DNA from: Klebsormidium nitens
Lineage: Eukaryota > Streptophyta > Klebsormidiophyceae > Klebsormidiales > Klebsormidiaceae
DNA length: 64,000 nucleotides
NCBI GenBank assembly: GCA_000708835.1
Contig: DF237057.1
Span: 1 to 64,000, forward strand
Direction of reading: 5' to 3'
Part shown: positions 1 through 12,729 of the stretch, piece after piece
Numbering within the stretch: the stretch's first letter is position 1
Layout: the number at the start of each line of letters is the position of its first letter
Notes under the pieces: model-generated
What the model saw: the letters and a program-made list of their open reading frames with translations, nothing else
Databases searched by the model: none
Told to the model about the DNA's origin: nothing
Position numbers and translations under genes: made by a program

Positions 1-311
1 GAGCCAGCCCATAAGGCCAGGCGCCAGGCTCTTATGGGGCAGATAGCCCATGGGAAGGGCGATCTCCCTAGCGGAGTTGGGGGGAAATGCAGGGTCGCGC
101 CAACTGCTTTTGGCGGGTAAGACCGCGCGGGCCCTTGAAGCGGCCGCGCCTCAAGGCTTACCGACTCTGCCTAAGGCTACATGACTCTGACTCTGAGAGC
201 GCTTGCTTTCCAACGCCACTGCTGCCAGTGCTGGCCATTCTTTGTTTCAGGGCTCCGGAGGGAATCATCCAAGGGATATACTTGGAGTCTGTTGAACGAA
301 ACAGATTGTAA
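1..311 (+). CDS. 3' end of an unrecognised gene (last two exons)
   Basis: Two exons at the left edge join in frame. Exon 1-116 is open from base 1 and ends at a strong donor (gg|gtaaga). Exon 251-311 follows a clean pyrimidine-tract acceptor (tttgtttcag) and ends at TAA 309-311. Splicing joins phase 2 to phase 2. The C-terminal peptide includes KGDLPSGVGGKCRVAPTAFG and, after the splice, APEGIIQGIYLESVERNRL. I do not recognise the family. The stop lies only 110 bp before the next gene's start codon on the same strand. The peptide looks like ordered protein and the splice phase fits, so I consider it a real gene end; its function is unknown. Confidence 0.6.
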
Positions 312-421
312 ATGCACATTATATACGGGGTGGTATGTGTGATCTCTGCACAAAGATGGTGAACGAGGTTGCGTTTCACGATTTGTAGGAAGCATGGGAC
401 AATCGGGACTGGTAGCGACCA

Positions 422-3400
422 ATGAATTGCATGGTGACATTATCAGCCACGCTGAGAGTCTTTGATAAGCCTCCACAACACTGGAAAAGATTCTTCCACT
501 CTCTGGGGGTAGTGCCAATTGCATCTGGCCAGTCTGAAGGCCACAGACTTGCAATGCATTCTCAAGTGGGGTTAGCATCTAAACCCTGTGGCAGCTCTTG
601 TGCAATTGCCAGGTGGAAGCTGGTTGACCCTTCCTTGAAACCCTGGGGTGGTGGGAGCACGTTCGGAAGCCTTGCAGCATTGTGTGGGCCATTTGCCCAC
701 TCACAGGGGTTTGATTTCGGGATCGCTCGCGCCAGAGATTCTACTTGCGCTCAGGTCAGCACTTTGTCTGCTTCCATCAGCAGAGCCGCCGTCGCACTCG
801 AGCGAGACTCTGGGAGACGGACCGCGCAGTTACTCGACTCTGGTGTGAATACGGAGCTTGCTGACGTCAGCGGCGATGCCGTCGTGCTGGGGACGCGGAA
901 GCAGCGCGGTCTGGACGCTGTTCGGAGACAGAGCTCCGAGGCGGTCCGGAGACAGACCCCGGAGTTGGAAGACCAGAAAATGGGGAGGGGCAAGCAGCTT
1001 GGGGCGCCGGGCTTGACTGCATATCGGGGGGTCAGGGAAGCCCCTCACGAAGCGAGGCGGGCGAACAATCTGTCCCGCAGGATACAAGGGGTGGATCAGT
1101 TACAGGGTCGGGGAGGGGTCGATGGGGGGGCTTCGTTGTCGTCGAGACAAAACGGTGTGTCTGACACCCAGGCAAGTGGCGGTCAAAATGCGCGTTCCGC
1201 TTCGCCCCCGAGTGCCGAATTGTCCCGGGGAGAATTTGAGCAACTTACCAATGATGCAGACCGGAGGGCAAGGTCCTTGGACACGGGGTCGACTTCCGGC
1301 AGGGGGGCAGCTTCACCCTCGAGCGGAGGCGGTGTTTCACCCCCCCAGAAGGAGAGGAGCGCTCAGGGTCGCTTTTGGCACGAGCCAAGCTTACTGATGC
1401 AAGCTGACGTCAGCAACGGAGCTTCTGATGTCGGCAGAGGGGCGCGCACCGTCATCAGCAGGAGTGGGGCGGCTGATGTAAGCAATGGGGCCGCACACGG
1501 TAGCATAAGGGCCGCATATGTCAGCAATGGGGCTGCTGACATGAGCAATGGGGCCGCACACGGAAGCAACGGGGCCGCGTATGTAAGCAACGGGGCTGCT
1601 GATGACAGGGGAGGGCCTTCTGGGCTCAATGGGTTGGCCAGATCCGGAGCTGTGGTTGCAACGCAGGCGTCAAGCAGGGGCTTGGCGCTTGCCGCAAGAC
1701 CCAAGGATTTGGAGCCAGCTTTTGCTTATGTCGGAAACGGAGCCCCGAACGCTGCCATTACAGTGCATAACGGGGCCGCATTCTCAGAACTCCTTCCCTC
1801 AGCTGGATCAGCGCAACCTAGCCAAAGTTGGAAGGCTGCGGCTGACCACACTGCTCCGGTTGAAATGAAACATCAGGGGGCGGGGTTGGACAGACAAACG
1901 CCGAGCGAAGGGCGTATCTCCTCATTCGGACTTAATGGAGCGGAGGCTGGCAAACTCCAGACATCGTCACGGGTATTGGCAGTGCGGGGCAGGGGAGGGG
2001 ATATTGAGCAACACGTGGAGGATTCCCCTGCGTCGGTGGGGGTAATCAGAGATAAACCGGTAGCTTCCGTAGGGAAAGAGTACCCGAAGAGCTTGTTCCA
2101 GAGATCGGCCCTTGGGACGGCGCTGAGAGGGGGGGGAGAAAAGAAGGGAGGAGTCGTGAGGGGCAAGGCAGAAGAAAATGCCTCACAAGCTAACGGGATG
2201 AACGGCGGAGGGCAGCTCAAGATGAGCTCTCGTGGCGAGAAGCCAATGGGGGCAGCAAGTTCTGGCGCAAACAGTCGGTCAATCCCCGCAGGAACCCAGC
2301 CCGCAAACCTGAGTGTATATCCACCCCCAAACGGAACCCAGCTAGACTTTGCTGTCCCCCAGTTCGCAACTCCAGGCTCAACTCCTTTTCAAAGCGCAAC
2401 TCTGGTCAAACCCGACTCCCCAAGTATCGAACCGGTTACCATGGCCAGGCCCCAAACTTCAACGTCGTCTGTAAGTACACTCCAAACCGAGGCCCCGAAC
2501 CCCCAAGTTATGGATGCCCCCGCTAAAGATGCGGCAGCCCCAAAAACGCGGAAGATCCCCGAAATGAAGATGAGAAAGGCCAAACCCAAAACGCTCAACC
2601 CGCGCAAGTCAGCAAAGCAAACCCAAGCGTCTTCGATGGAGTCCGCACCAACCAAGCCCGCAAACGGGGGGGTTCCGCAGGCCTGTTCCGCACCCCCCTC
2701 CACAGAGAAAATCACACTCGAAGCTGTGGTCCGGAGAATCGTTTACGAAAACCAGGACAACGGTTACGTGATCGCCCGGGTTAAACCGGTGGGGGACGTC
2801 TCAAATTTAGGGGCGCATGTACCGGGCACTCAAAAGCGGGGGTGGGGGGGTAAAACTAAGGCGGGAAAGGAGGGGGAGGATCTGTTGACGGTGGTTGGAA
2901 CGCTACCCAAGATCGCGGAAGGCCAGCCGTTGAGGCTGACTGGAAATTGGCGGGACAACGCCAAGTTTGGGCGGGAGTTCGTGGCGGCCGGGTGCGAGGA
3001 GATGGAGGTGTCGAGCCTCCCCGATCTAGTTACGTACCTGGGGGGAGGGTCGTTGCCCAAGGTGAGGAATTACTTCTACACCTAGTTTGATTTTGTGAAC
3101 GCCTTGAGTTGAGCTTCCGATGGCGTTTTGTTGTTCGAGCACTTCCTGACACGTAGGAGAGGAGCTAGGTTGTGCTCCATCTCTTACTGCGGCTCCGCCA
3201 ATATGCGCCAGTCAAAGGCCCGCAGAAAACGCCTGCATCTATCTTGAATCCAACCCCGCTTGAGTGCGTCGGACATATTTGAGCATGGTTGCGAAATGCA
3301 CTGGGCCAAAGCAGGCCGTTTCAGTCAGATGTCCGAACAAGTTAAGTCGCTCCTTTAAATGTTCTCGGTTAAAACACACACTGCAGGATGGCCTATTTTG

Positions 3401-6400
3401 GTCCCCTCAAGTATCATCGACTTCTCATCTGGTTTCTCGACATTGCGTTCGTCGAGACACAAGTTCGAACCTGTCGAGTCGACTTTCGTCTTCCTTAGCA
3501 CAAACGCCTGGCGACCCTTTTGAGGAAGTCGAGAATCCAATTCCTAGATTCTCAACAGTACGGAGTTCCACTGTTTGAGCGTCCGTGTTCTTTGCCCAGG
3601 TGGGCCCGGTCCGGGCTGCCGCTATTGTGGGCATTTACGGCGACCAGTCACTCAAGATGCTCGACAGCAGTGACGCCGTAAAGAAGCTTCAGCAGGTAAG
3701 GCCTCGCTCGCCAGACTTAACTTTTCTTGAGGCTATTTTGGCTGGGTTCTAGTATGTTCCAACATTATGAAACTTGGTGTTGCTTGAGCGAGGATGGACA
3801 AGCGGTGATCAAAGAAGCGAAAGTTGACCGCAAGGAACAGGAGAAGAGGAAGAGATGAAGGATGAAACACATGCAGAATAAGCTCCTCCAGGTATCACTG
3901 GCCGTGAAGCGACGTAGTCTCTTCGATCGAGCTTTTGCCTTCAGTAGGTCTTGCAATCCGGAACGCAGGGCCATTGTTCGGCTTCAATCTGGTTGTTACT
4001 GACTTAAGGGGATAACAACAGAGAACAGAGGAGCGTTCGAGATGCACAAGTGGGGAAAGGAACGAGGTCCGATGGAATTGACGCTCTGAATGTAGTGCCT
4101 GTCTTGCCAGAGCTTTCTAGCCTTACCAAGGTCTTTAATCGGAACCAGTGATTGGATGCATAACAGGACAACCTTCGCGTGTTTGGAAAGGGAGAACTTG
4201 AGACAGACTAAAGTCGACACACTCGTATCTGACCGCAGGTCCCTGGCATCGGACGGTCGACAGCGTCCGAAATCAAGGCCGCCTGGGAGGAGCGGCGGGG
4301 CGTCCGCAAGACGATGGACTTTCTGCAGCTACACGGGGTGCCCGCATCGGCAGCGCAGCGCATCGTACGTTCCCTTCCCTTGTCGCACACTTAAGTACTT
4401 ATTCTAACCTGGCGAACCTGGCTACTTGACCTGGGTTGAGTATTTGCGGAATGTGAGCCGTTCAATGTCTTCATCCTGGCCACTGGGCAATTTTCACTGT
4501 CAGTTTAAGCTGTCAGATCTGTCGGGCGGGCAGGTTGATTCAAGCGGTAGCTTTTGCGTCGAACGCGAGGATCCTTTCATTTCTTTGTGAACGCAAACCT
4601 AGTTATCTGGCTTGAATCGAACGGAGTGTTATTGAATTCCGAGCCGACCGATGACACACCTGTTGCGGTTGTACAGCCCTAAAAAGTTTTGAATCAAGAT
4701 TCGAACTGCGTCAGGCGGCCAGCTTGATTTCAGTCCGCTGAGTTTCGCTTTGGACGCAAGTATCTTCGGTGCTGGGAACAATAAGAACGCTTGTACTTCG
4801 GGCGTGGCCAGAACACCAACGCACTGACAAGGGAACAGGCAGGATCGATCCCCTTTTCCTTGTTTGTGGCATGAAAAACGCCAGCATCGGAAGCGCGTTC
4901 TACTCAAGGTAGAAAATCATCACCTCCTTGTCACATCCAGGTACGCCGTCATGGGGACAAGACGGAAACCCTCGTTCGCGACGACCCCTGGGAGGCAACC
5001 GCGGGAGTGCACGGCTTCGGTTTCGACAAGGCCGACGCGCTCGCGCGCAGCATGGGCACGTGTCCGTCTCTCACTGGCCGCCTCACCTCCGCCATCCGTT
5101 CCGTTCTCACGTCCGTCTGCGGAAGCGACGGACACACCTACCTGCCGTGGAGGGAGGTTAGGGCGCAAACCGCGGAGCTGTTAGCGCAAACCGGGGGGTT
5201 AAGCGAGGAGGAACGGGAGAAGGGGTGGGGGGTCGAGCCGGATAGGGAGGCGTTCGAGCAGGGGTTGAGGGTTTTGGTGCGGAGAGCGAAGCTCGTCGTG
5301 GAGGGAAATGGGGGGACTAACGACGAGGAAAGACTGGCGGGCTGGATTGGCGACGCCGCCCGGTGCTATTTGCCGGTGTTGCATACGGCTGAGGTGAGAT
5401 TCCAAAGCGCCACAGCTGGTGCGAACTTACCTCTGGATTTTCGGGCTGTAGATGGTGGTTCACTTTGGCAAAAGACGTTGTACCCGGACTCCCGAAAGCT
5501 GCGCTTCGAGAACGTTCCTTGAGTGCTTCTCAACTATTTCAACAGGCAGTCGGTCAGGCCGTTAGTCCTTGAGCACCTTGTCTACGATTTTCCTGAAATC
5601 TATGTTAGCTTTTGTACGCTTCTGGCGCTTCTGTACGCCTCAAAGATCAGAATGCATTTACTTCTGTACGCTTCTGTACGCTTCAAAGATCAGAATGCAT
5701 TTACAAATCTCCGAAAGGCAATTCCGGCCTTACCACTTACCTTACGATGGGGCAGAGTGTATGTGGGAGGCCGGTTCTTAGGTGATCGAAGCGACACCTG
5801 TCGGGGCATCTGCGCACCACTTTCTTTTTGCTGCCAGGTGTCGGTCTCGCGGATTACAAGGCGTGGCTCAACAACTCGCCCAGATCCGTGGACACGTCGA
5901 ACCCTATCCGCCAAATGCTGCCAACTGGGCACTCACTGAGAAAGTCATGCGCGCCTCCCTGACTTCACAAACGCGTGAATCCTGCCAAGAAATAATCTTC
6001 ACACCCCTCTTCTCCTGCTGCCAGGTGTCGCTCGCCGAGAACGTCAAGACGCGGCTGACCCACCGCCCCAACCCCTCGGATTCCGCCGGTCAGTGGTCGG
6101 TCGAGAGCCAAAACGGGGCTCCTGACGAGCTTTCAGCGCAACAGAGAGAGGCTGTCGAAATGGCCATGACGGCGCCGATGCTCATCCTGACGGGGGGTCC
6201 CGGGACGGGCAAAACGTACACCCTCAGAACGATCGTGGCGCTCTGGAAGAGCATGGGCAAGACCGTGCAGTGCTGCGCGCCTACGGTGCGTGGCTCGAAG
6301 TTCGCCACCTCTAGTTTTTCTTTTCTGGTTCTATTATTGTGGTTGATGCAATCGACTTCAGATGTCCAAACTTTTGTTTCTCTACAGTGGTTTGTGCTGC

Positions 6401-9400
6401 CGACTCCCAGATGTTGAAGTGTTTGGTCGTGGCGTTACTCATTTTGTTGCTTAGCTCGGCCTGTGGTTCTGGTCGAAGCTAGTCCATTTGCTCCGCCAAG
6501 TGCGTTGTCTTTGCCTTTCTGGAAATTACTGTTTCTAAAGTTTGCCACCTATCGTGTCGTGAAACTCGGAACATTTTGTCTCAACTGCTGACTGACCATC
6601 TTCAACAAGTCGCATCATATCCGTCATCGATTGCTGTATGCCTATCTTGCAAACCACTCCTGTATTGCATTGGCTTTCCCATCTGTGTTCCTTGGACTAC
6701 TTTGCACGTATCCTTCTTACTTCAGGCTTATGCTTCCGTCTTGTTCCAATCCACGGCGTATTTCAACCGTCTGTCCCTTGGTTCTTACTAAGAGGTTTGG
6801 CTGCTTGGAGCGAAACGAGAGCTTGTACATTCAGATCAATCCCTCCTCCAGAACAAACAAAAATAGACTTTTGACGAGCGAGCATTTGCCCGGTCAATTG
6901 CTCAGGTTTGTGTTTTAGATGCGAAAGTTGGAAGAACCGTGCCGCAAATCGTAGCTACTCTCAAAGATGTTTAACCCCTTCCGTTCATTCCGCAGGGACG
7001 GGCGGCCCAGCGCCTGGCGGAATCCGTCGGAATGGACGCCAAAACGATCCACCGGCTGCTCGAGTACAAGCCCGGGGAGGCGTTTTGGGGCAAAAACGGC
7101 GACGCAGCTGAGGAGGCTGACGTCACCGACCTCCCCAGAAACTTCTTCGCGAGGGACGCGCGGAATCCGTTGGAGGTGAGGCGGAACGGAACTTGGAAGC
7201 TCAGAAGAAGAAGCTCAGAAACAGGCGGAGGAGTGGAGTTTAAGAGAGATCGAACTTTTAAAGTTCCCATTTTCGGGAGTTGAGGATTGGTGGAAACGTC
7301 CAGATCGGATTGAGGCCAAAAGCTCGTGAGGCCTCGAAGAATGGACGACGTTGCCGCTTGACCGTTCATGGGGGACGGAAAGGGAAGAAGAACGGCATCA
7401 TGGACAAGAGAACATGGTACTTAAGCTCCAGAACAAGCTTATGTTGATGCTCTGGAGTCTTTTTGTTTGCTTACTCATGTGCGTCTTGTTCCTTGTCGCT
7501 TTTGCTCTTTCTTGACCACCTTTGCTTCTCCTTGACCCTCTTTCCATTGCAATCTCAGAACATTGACTCGGATCCCGCGCTGCCTGGCGGCGGCCACTTT
7601 GTCCAGGCGCCAATTACCGCACAAAGTTCTCTCGCAATTAACCTACGCCACTAACAACCGGACGTTGCCTCGACTGGGTGCAGAGTCCAGTAAGAAGGAC
7701 CAGAAACTCGCTCAAGTGAACCCAGCAAGTGTTTCAGACTCAATCGCTCACATTGCGGGCCCTGTCTTCTGACCTTCATATCGTTTTCACCCCCGCAGTG
7801 CGACGCCTTGGTCGTGGACGAGGCCTCCATGCTCGACCTTCCGCTGGCCGACGCCCTCTTCTACGCAGTTCCGCCCAACACGCCGATTCTGTTAGTGGGG
7901 GATATTGATCAGCTGCCGCCGGTGGGGCCGGGCCACGTGCTGAGGGACCTGATCAAGTGAGTTTCGTGTTTCGAGAGTATATGTTCTGGGTTGGAACAAG
8001 TATTCAAGCTTGTTTGTTGAAAAGTCTTCAATCCTTTTCGACGTTCAGATTTTATAGGATGGACCTCGCTACTCCAGTCGACACATTTAGTCACAATAGT
8101 TTTGATCCATGTTACATACTGAAAGACTAAACGCTTTGATCTACGTCTTAGCAATCCTGCAAGTGACAGGATTGTGATCTAACCAAGAAGAGGAGGGGAA
8201 CGCTGTTGTCGCTTGAGTTCAGCATTAGTAAGCTCCTACGCTAAGTTTGAAAACTTTGACCCACAGACTCACCTGCTCCGCACCCATACCTGCATTATAT
8301 CCCTTATTTTTGTCCGAGGCTGCTTAGCTTGCTCTTTGAAAGCTTTCTGATGCCAAATCGGATCTTCGTAAAACGTTGTTACACTATTTTAGTATAATAA
8401 GAAACACCATGCGGGTGAGAAGTTGAGGTCTTGTTGGCTGCAAAGTTCTCCGCGTCCTCCTGGAGAACCTTTACTTGTTATCAGGCGTGCTTCCAGTCGT
8501 AGTTCGTTTCATCTTTCGCGACTTCCAGTCCGGTCGCTTCTGAGTTCCTCACCATTCAAAAGAGACGTCTACTTGTTTCTCCTTCTTCCATCGCCCGGCG
8601 TCTGACCAATCACCTCAAAGTTGACCTCAAATAGGTGAAATCCAGATGAATCAACTATGACGCCCTTTCAATTCCCTCTTTGCAGCTCCAACCGGGTGCC
8701 CGTCTTCCGGCTAACCGAGGTTTTCCGGCAGGCCCAACAGTCGGCCATCGTCACAAACGCCCACGCCATCAACCAGGGCCGTTTCCCTAACCTCGAGCTA
8801 ACCCAAGCGAAACCCGCTCCCAGACCCCCGCAAGCCAGGCCCAAAAGCGCATCCGCTGGCAGCACTTCGCCGAGTGCTGCGTCCGGGGGGCAACTACCGG
8901 GCGGATTCTCGGGGGCGGAAAGTGCCCGGGGGATTCAACCGGGCAGTCACGCCGCGCTGCTGGAGAGCAGCGAGCGCGACGGCGTCATCGCGCTCCGATC
9001 GGCTATCGTCGAGAGCGACTGCTTATGGGTGAACGTGCCCGAGTATAAGGTGGCCGCCGCTCTGCAAGAAGTCATCTCTCCCGGGGGGCTGCTGTCCCAG
9101 CTGCAAATAGACCCCCGGAAAGACGTCCAGGTGCTGAGCCCGATCAAGAAGGGGGGCGCAGGCACGTCGGCGCTGAATACCGCGATCCAGGGTTTGATTA
9201 ACGCGCCGAGCGCGGTTAAGGGGGAGGTTGAGTATCGACAGGTTGTGTTCCGGAAGGGCGACCGGGTGATTCAAACGTCGAACGATTACGAGAGGGCGGT
9301 GTTCAACGGGGACCTAGGGACGGTCTGCCACGTGGACCCGCGGGAAAAGCGGGTTACTGTACGGTAAGCCTTATCCCTTGACCTGATTCTGTGTACGTGA

Positions 9401-10644
9401 GAGGAGGTGCGCTTTGTTTCAAAGTCTCTTTTCACGAGGCCAATAGCAGGTTGCAGGCCATACTCCTCAAATGTCGCAATCTCCTATGGCAGCTCGTGCT
9501 GGTTACCGAGTCCGTTTTGGTCAAGAGCAAGTGCTTGCAGTGATGTTTCGCATGCACATCGCTTCTTGCAAAGTGGAGTTCGTTCTTCGTGTCGAAGTTT
9601 TCGGTAAGGCGGAGCCTTCGCTGTTTGCCAGCCATTTCCTTTCACAGCCCAAGTCTCCTCTCTCATACGCTTCATCTGCGCCAACTGTTTCGCAGGTTCC
9701 ATAACCGGGCGGCTGGCAGCGAGGCGGAGGTCGTATACAGCCCGCAGATGAGCGGTGTGCTGGCGTGCCTGGAGGACCTCTCCCTGGCGTGGGCGGTGAC
9801 TGTGCACAAATCGCAGGGCAGCGAGTACCCGGTAGTGCTTCTACCGGTCTCCAAATGGCACCAAAAGCTGCTCAGGTAAGCGCCCGGTTTGCTTTCCGTA
9901 GGGCAGGGGCTGTATCGGATTGGAAATTGATGTCCTGATAGAATAGGGTCAGGGACATGCGATTTTTCCTTGCTTGGCGACGGATAGTAGATGCTTCGTC
10001 ACTTAGATGATGGCCAGAAGCACGACTTGCCGGTGTACTCGTGTGAAATGAGCTCGGCCAACTGCTGAAGTGGGTCAAAAAGGTAGAAAGAACGTCTTGA
10101 AACGTGGCACAAAGGATTGGTCCCTGAAAAGATGGTTGAGAGTTGTAGCATGGCACGTAGTCAGAAGTAGGTTTCGGTACTAGGTTCTCGGCCAAAATAC
10201 TGGAGTTTTACTGGAGTTGTGAAGAGCGATCCTATCTTTCTTGAGAAGCTGATTGAGAAGAGCTGGATATTCACATCTTCGAAACATCTGTTGTTGCTTT
10301 GTTGCAGAAGTTGAATGTGGCTGACAGGAACGACTGCCATTCGAGATACGTCTGGCCGTCAAAGCTGTACATGGCTTATGCATCATGTTATGGTTGCAAA
10401 GGTTCTTAGGTCCAAAAAGTGGTAAAGTTCCAAATCTCGCCCATATTGCATCTTCTTGATAATCTTCCAAGCTTTCTCCGCCTCGTATCTTCTTTGCAGT
10501 CGGAAGCTGATCTACACGGGTTTGACGAGAGCCCGGAAGCTTGTCGTCGTAATAGGGCCTAGGGGGCCGATCGAAACTGCGGTGGCGACGATAACGGACG
10601 ACGACCGGTATACGTACCTGAAACAACGTCTCGAAAGCTTATAG
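422..10644 (+). CDS. recD2: RecD2-like superfamily 1B DNA helicase, 10 exons
   Basis: Exons: 422-3061, 3600-3695, 4239-4364, 4941-5393, 6025-6285, 6996-7175, 7799-7956, 8686-9363, 9696-9875, 10500-10644. All have GT-AG ends and all phases agree, giving 1,638 residues. An in-frame TAG at 413-415 bounds the ATG. Residues 1 to about 760 are low complexity. The conserved part starts with an OB-like region ([20 protein letters not shown]). Two helix-hairpin-helix motifs follow ([11 protein letters not shown] and [12 protein letters not shown]). Helicase motifs come next: Walker A GGPGTGKT (1162-1169), Walker B VVDEAS (DE at 1259-1260), [10 protein letters not shown] (1286-1295), LTEVFRQ (1314-1320), [10 protein letters not shown] (about 1566-1575) and YTGLTRARK near the end. 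RecD2 proteins are 5'-3' DNA helicases known mainly from bacteria; a eukaryotic copy suggests old transfer or organelle use. The family call is secure; the start codon and location in the cell are not. Confidence 0.93.
1396..1612 (+). repeat. In-frame degenerate repeat in the helicase N-terminus
   Basis: Within exon 1 of the helicase a degenerate unit encoding S-N-G-A-A followed by D, H or Y recurs about every 6-13 residues (around residues 326-397), for example [11 protein letters not shown] and [19 protein letters not shown]. The DNA units contain agcaayggggc with drift. The surrounding 700 residues are rich in Ser, Gly, Ala and Gln with no domain I recognise. It reads as an expanding disordered linker. 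Confidence 0.7.
5627..5703 (+). repeat. Two-copy tandem repeat, period 43, in helicase intron 4
   Basis: The 34-base block beginning gcttctgtacgcctcaaag at 5627 recurs at 5670 with one difference and ends atgcattta both times. A partial third copy of the tgtacgctt element precedes it at 5613. It is a recent local duplication inside an intron and has no coding role. Confidence 0.85.
5838..5900 (+). pseudogene. Ghost copy of helicase exon 5 start
   Basis: Position 5838 follows ctttttgctgccag and begins gtgtcggtctcgc. The genuine exon 5 at 6025 follows tcctgctgccag and begins gtgtcgctcgcc. Similarity continues patchily for about 50 bases (aag, cg-ggct and ccc blocks). The spacing is 187 bp. Using this acceptor would break the helicase frame. 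It is the most diverged of the half-exon copies in this window and could be chance, but the same arrangement recurs elsewhere. Confidence 0.45.
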
Positions 10645-11706
10645 AAATGCTTAGACGTAGAGGATCCTGAACTTCCATATGGAGCTCTGTGTATGTGATC
10701 AGGAATATATGCTTGTTCCGAGGGGAATAGTTCAAGCGCGGATAATGGTAGAGCTACCAGAACATACGTTTCTAGTTGTTTACGAGCGGTTACTCCAGAT
10801 TGAGTAAACCTGGAGTTCGATGTAACCCGACCTGAAGTTGTTGCGTCACACTACAGTGCACTCAGGGGTGGTTCTGATGAGTCCACAGTAAGCTACAAGT
10901 CCGTTTCACAGGTCGTGCGGCCTCCGACTCGTGCCCATGTTGTGCCCATTTTGTGCCCATTCACATCAATCACTCAGAGACAGCCGACAAGGTCGACCCC
11001 CTCCTTTGAGCTCACAGAGTTCAGATGGTGGAAAACGAAGCCCCATATGCATGTCTGCCCACGAAACGTCGGAGGGAATAGGGGAGGGGGAATCTCGAAG
11101 TGCCCGGATCGGCGATCCAATCACTAACGTAAAATCCATTTGGCACTGCGCCGAGCGTCAATTGTTTGTTGGCCATTGTCAAGTCTTTTTCGAGCCAGCA
11201 GTCAATGGTATAATTGTCGATCACATGGGCTGAAGTCATCAAAAAAGTTCCCTATGTCACACTGTTGTGATGAAACATGCACAGCATCCAATTTCGATCA
11301 TCGGCCCACTTACAATTGAGTTGGCCATGACAGCCCATGCATGAAGAACGCTCAGCTTCGCCAATCCACAATGTCACATGCATCAAGACTCATGTTCCTT
11401 CTGTAATTCTATCTACCGGTAGCTCAAATCACGACGATTTAATACACAAAGCAGATTCATGCATGCGCTCGAAACTCTCCTCCCTCAAGGTTGGAGCCAA
11501 ATTGCAGTGCACGGATTCCGGTAAGTTTCCGGTGGCAGTCTCGGCGGAATTGCTCTCACCGGAACCTGTGCCCGGCTAGGCTCAGCGCGCGCGCTGCCCT
11601 GGACACCACTGTGTACGGCATGGGGAAACTTGACCAATGCAGCAGGAGCCACTTGATCAAGCCGTAGGATAATTCTTGAGCAGCAGCAAACACCTGGTTG
11701 AAGAAA
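10645..11706. other. Intergenic, no gene seen
   Basis: About 1.06 kb between the helicase stop and the next ATG. The short open frames lack good splice sites and family resemblance. The only local pattern is a triple ttgtgcccat-like repeat at about 10931-10961. The right part presumably holds the promoter of the 11707 gene; I see no clear TATA box. Confidence 0.6.
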
Positions 11707-12729
11707 ATGGCGTTGGCAAGTGCGATGCACCAAAAAGCTGGGGCATCAAGTTGTCCCTTGGCTGCAGTGCCGCGCCGCTTTGGTGGCGGCGCCACTCAAA
11801 TTTTCGTGCCCACGTCTGCTTTTCGGTTAGCGAGTGATGTGCTTTTTGAGTCCTTGCTTCTCAGAGAGGCACGTAGACAAGGGTTTCTGGGCACTAGACA
11901 AATTTTGAGGGTTGGAGTTAATGTTGGGGGAGGTGGGGTTGCAGGAAGCAAGTCTGGAGAACCTCGGGGTGATGGGCAGTCACATCAACAAAGCGCTCCT
12001 ATGCGGACCAATGTCACAAGCACTGTGGGTGGGACAGCTTCCGGGTTAGGGGAGAGTGATACCAGACCTTTCTTCAAGACTTGTAAACTGTGCGAGCATT
12101 CCAAGCCCGTCGAAGATTTTGAGGAAACAGTCACGAGCAGCGATGGGCGGTCTGACGGGTGCCGGGCATGCTTGGCAACCTTTAGGGCGAAGCGTGCGAG
12201 AAGAGAGTTGCATCATCTAGGTTTGAGCATAGATGAAGCGTGGATGTTAGCGAAGCCATGTAAGAAATTTGGTTTGGTGAAGGAACTACGCGACTTCAGC
12301 CGTAACGTCGCGAAGAAGGACCAGATAAATCAGTGGTGTCGGGCGTGCTTGGCAGCCGCGTATGCACGTCGGCGACGTTATGCCCCGACTGATCAGCCTC
12401 AGCAATGCAGTTCTTGCTTGGAGGTGAAAGGAGCGGACGAGTTCTACACAGACCAGAGCAGGAAAAATGGTCGGATGTCAGCGTGCATACTCTGTCATTC
12501 CAAGGAGGTAGCCAAGTGGAATGAAATGGTCAGGCAGGCTCCAATTCATATATGTAGAAAGACAAAGTTTTGCACTACTTGTGAGAAGGAGAAGACTTGT
12601 AGTGAGTTTACAGTGGCAAACCACACGATAGATGGGTTGGATAATTATTGCAAGTCTTGTAAAAAAGAGAAGAGGAGAACCTATTCTCATAAGCAGAAGC
12701 AGAAGCAGAGTGGGCAACAAAAGATGTGA
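11707..12729 (+). CDS. Intronless protein with four tandem CxxC-x22-CxxC units
   Basis: The ATG at 11707 is bounded upstream by an in-frame TGA; the product is 340 residues. Residues 1 to about 45 are rich in Ala, Ser and Arg with few acids, like a plastid or mitochondrial targeting peptide. From residue 126 four units repeat the spacing C-x2-C-x22-C-x2-C: C126/C129-C152/C155, C185-C211/C214, C234/C237-C260/C263 and C289/C292-C315/C318. Each has a basic tail (RAKRARR, YARRRR, KKEKRR). Unit 2 reads CKKF, so its second Cys is lost. The pattern K-x-C-x2-C-x3-K-x4-F...DG...C-x2-C resembles the small treble-clef module that precedes HNH nucleases in some proteins, but no HNH core is present. A nucleic-acid binding role is inferred. 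I do not recognise a named family. Confidence 0.8.
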   Translation: MALASAMHQKAGASSCPLAAVPRRFGGGATQIFVPTSAFRLASDVLFESLLLREARRQGFLGTRQILRVGVNVGGGGVAGSKSGEPRGDGQSHQQSAPMRTNVTSTVGGTASGLGESDTRPFFKTCKLCEHSKPVEDFEETVTSSDGRSDGCRACLATFRAKRARRELHHLGLSIDEAWMLAKPCKKFGLVKELRDFSRNVAKKDQINQWCRACLAAAYARRRRYAPTDQPQQCSSCLEVKGADEFYTDQSRKNGRMSACILCHSKEVAKWNEMVRQAPIHICRKTKFCTTCEKEKTCSEFTVANHTIDGLDNYCKSCKKEKRRTYSHKQKQKQSGQQKM

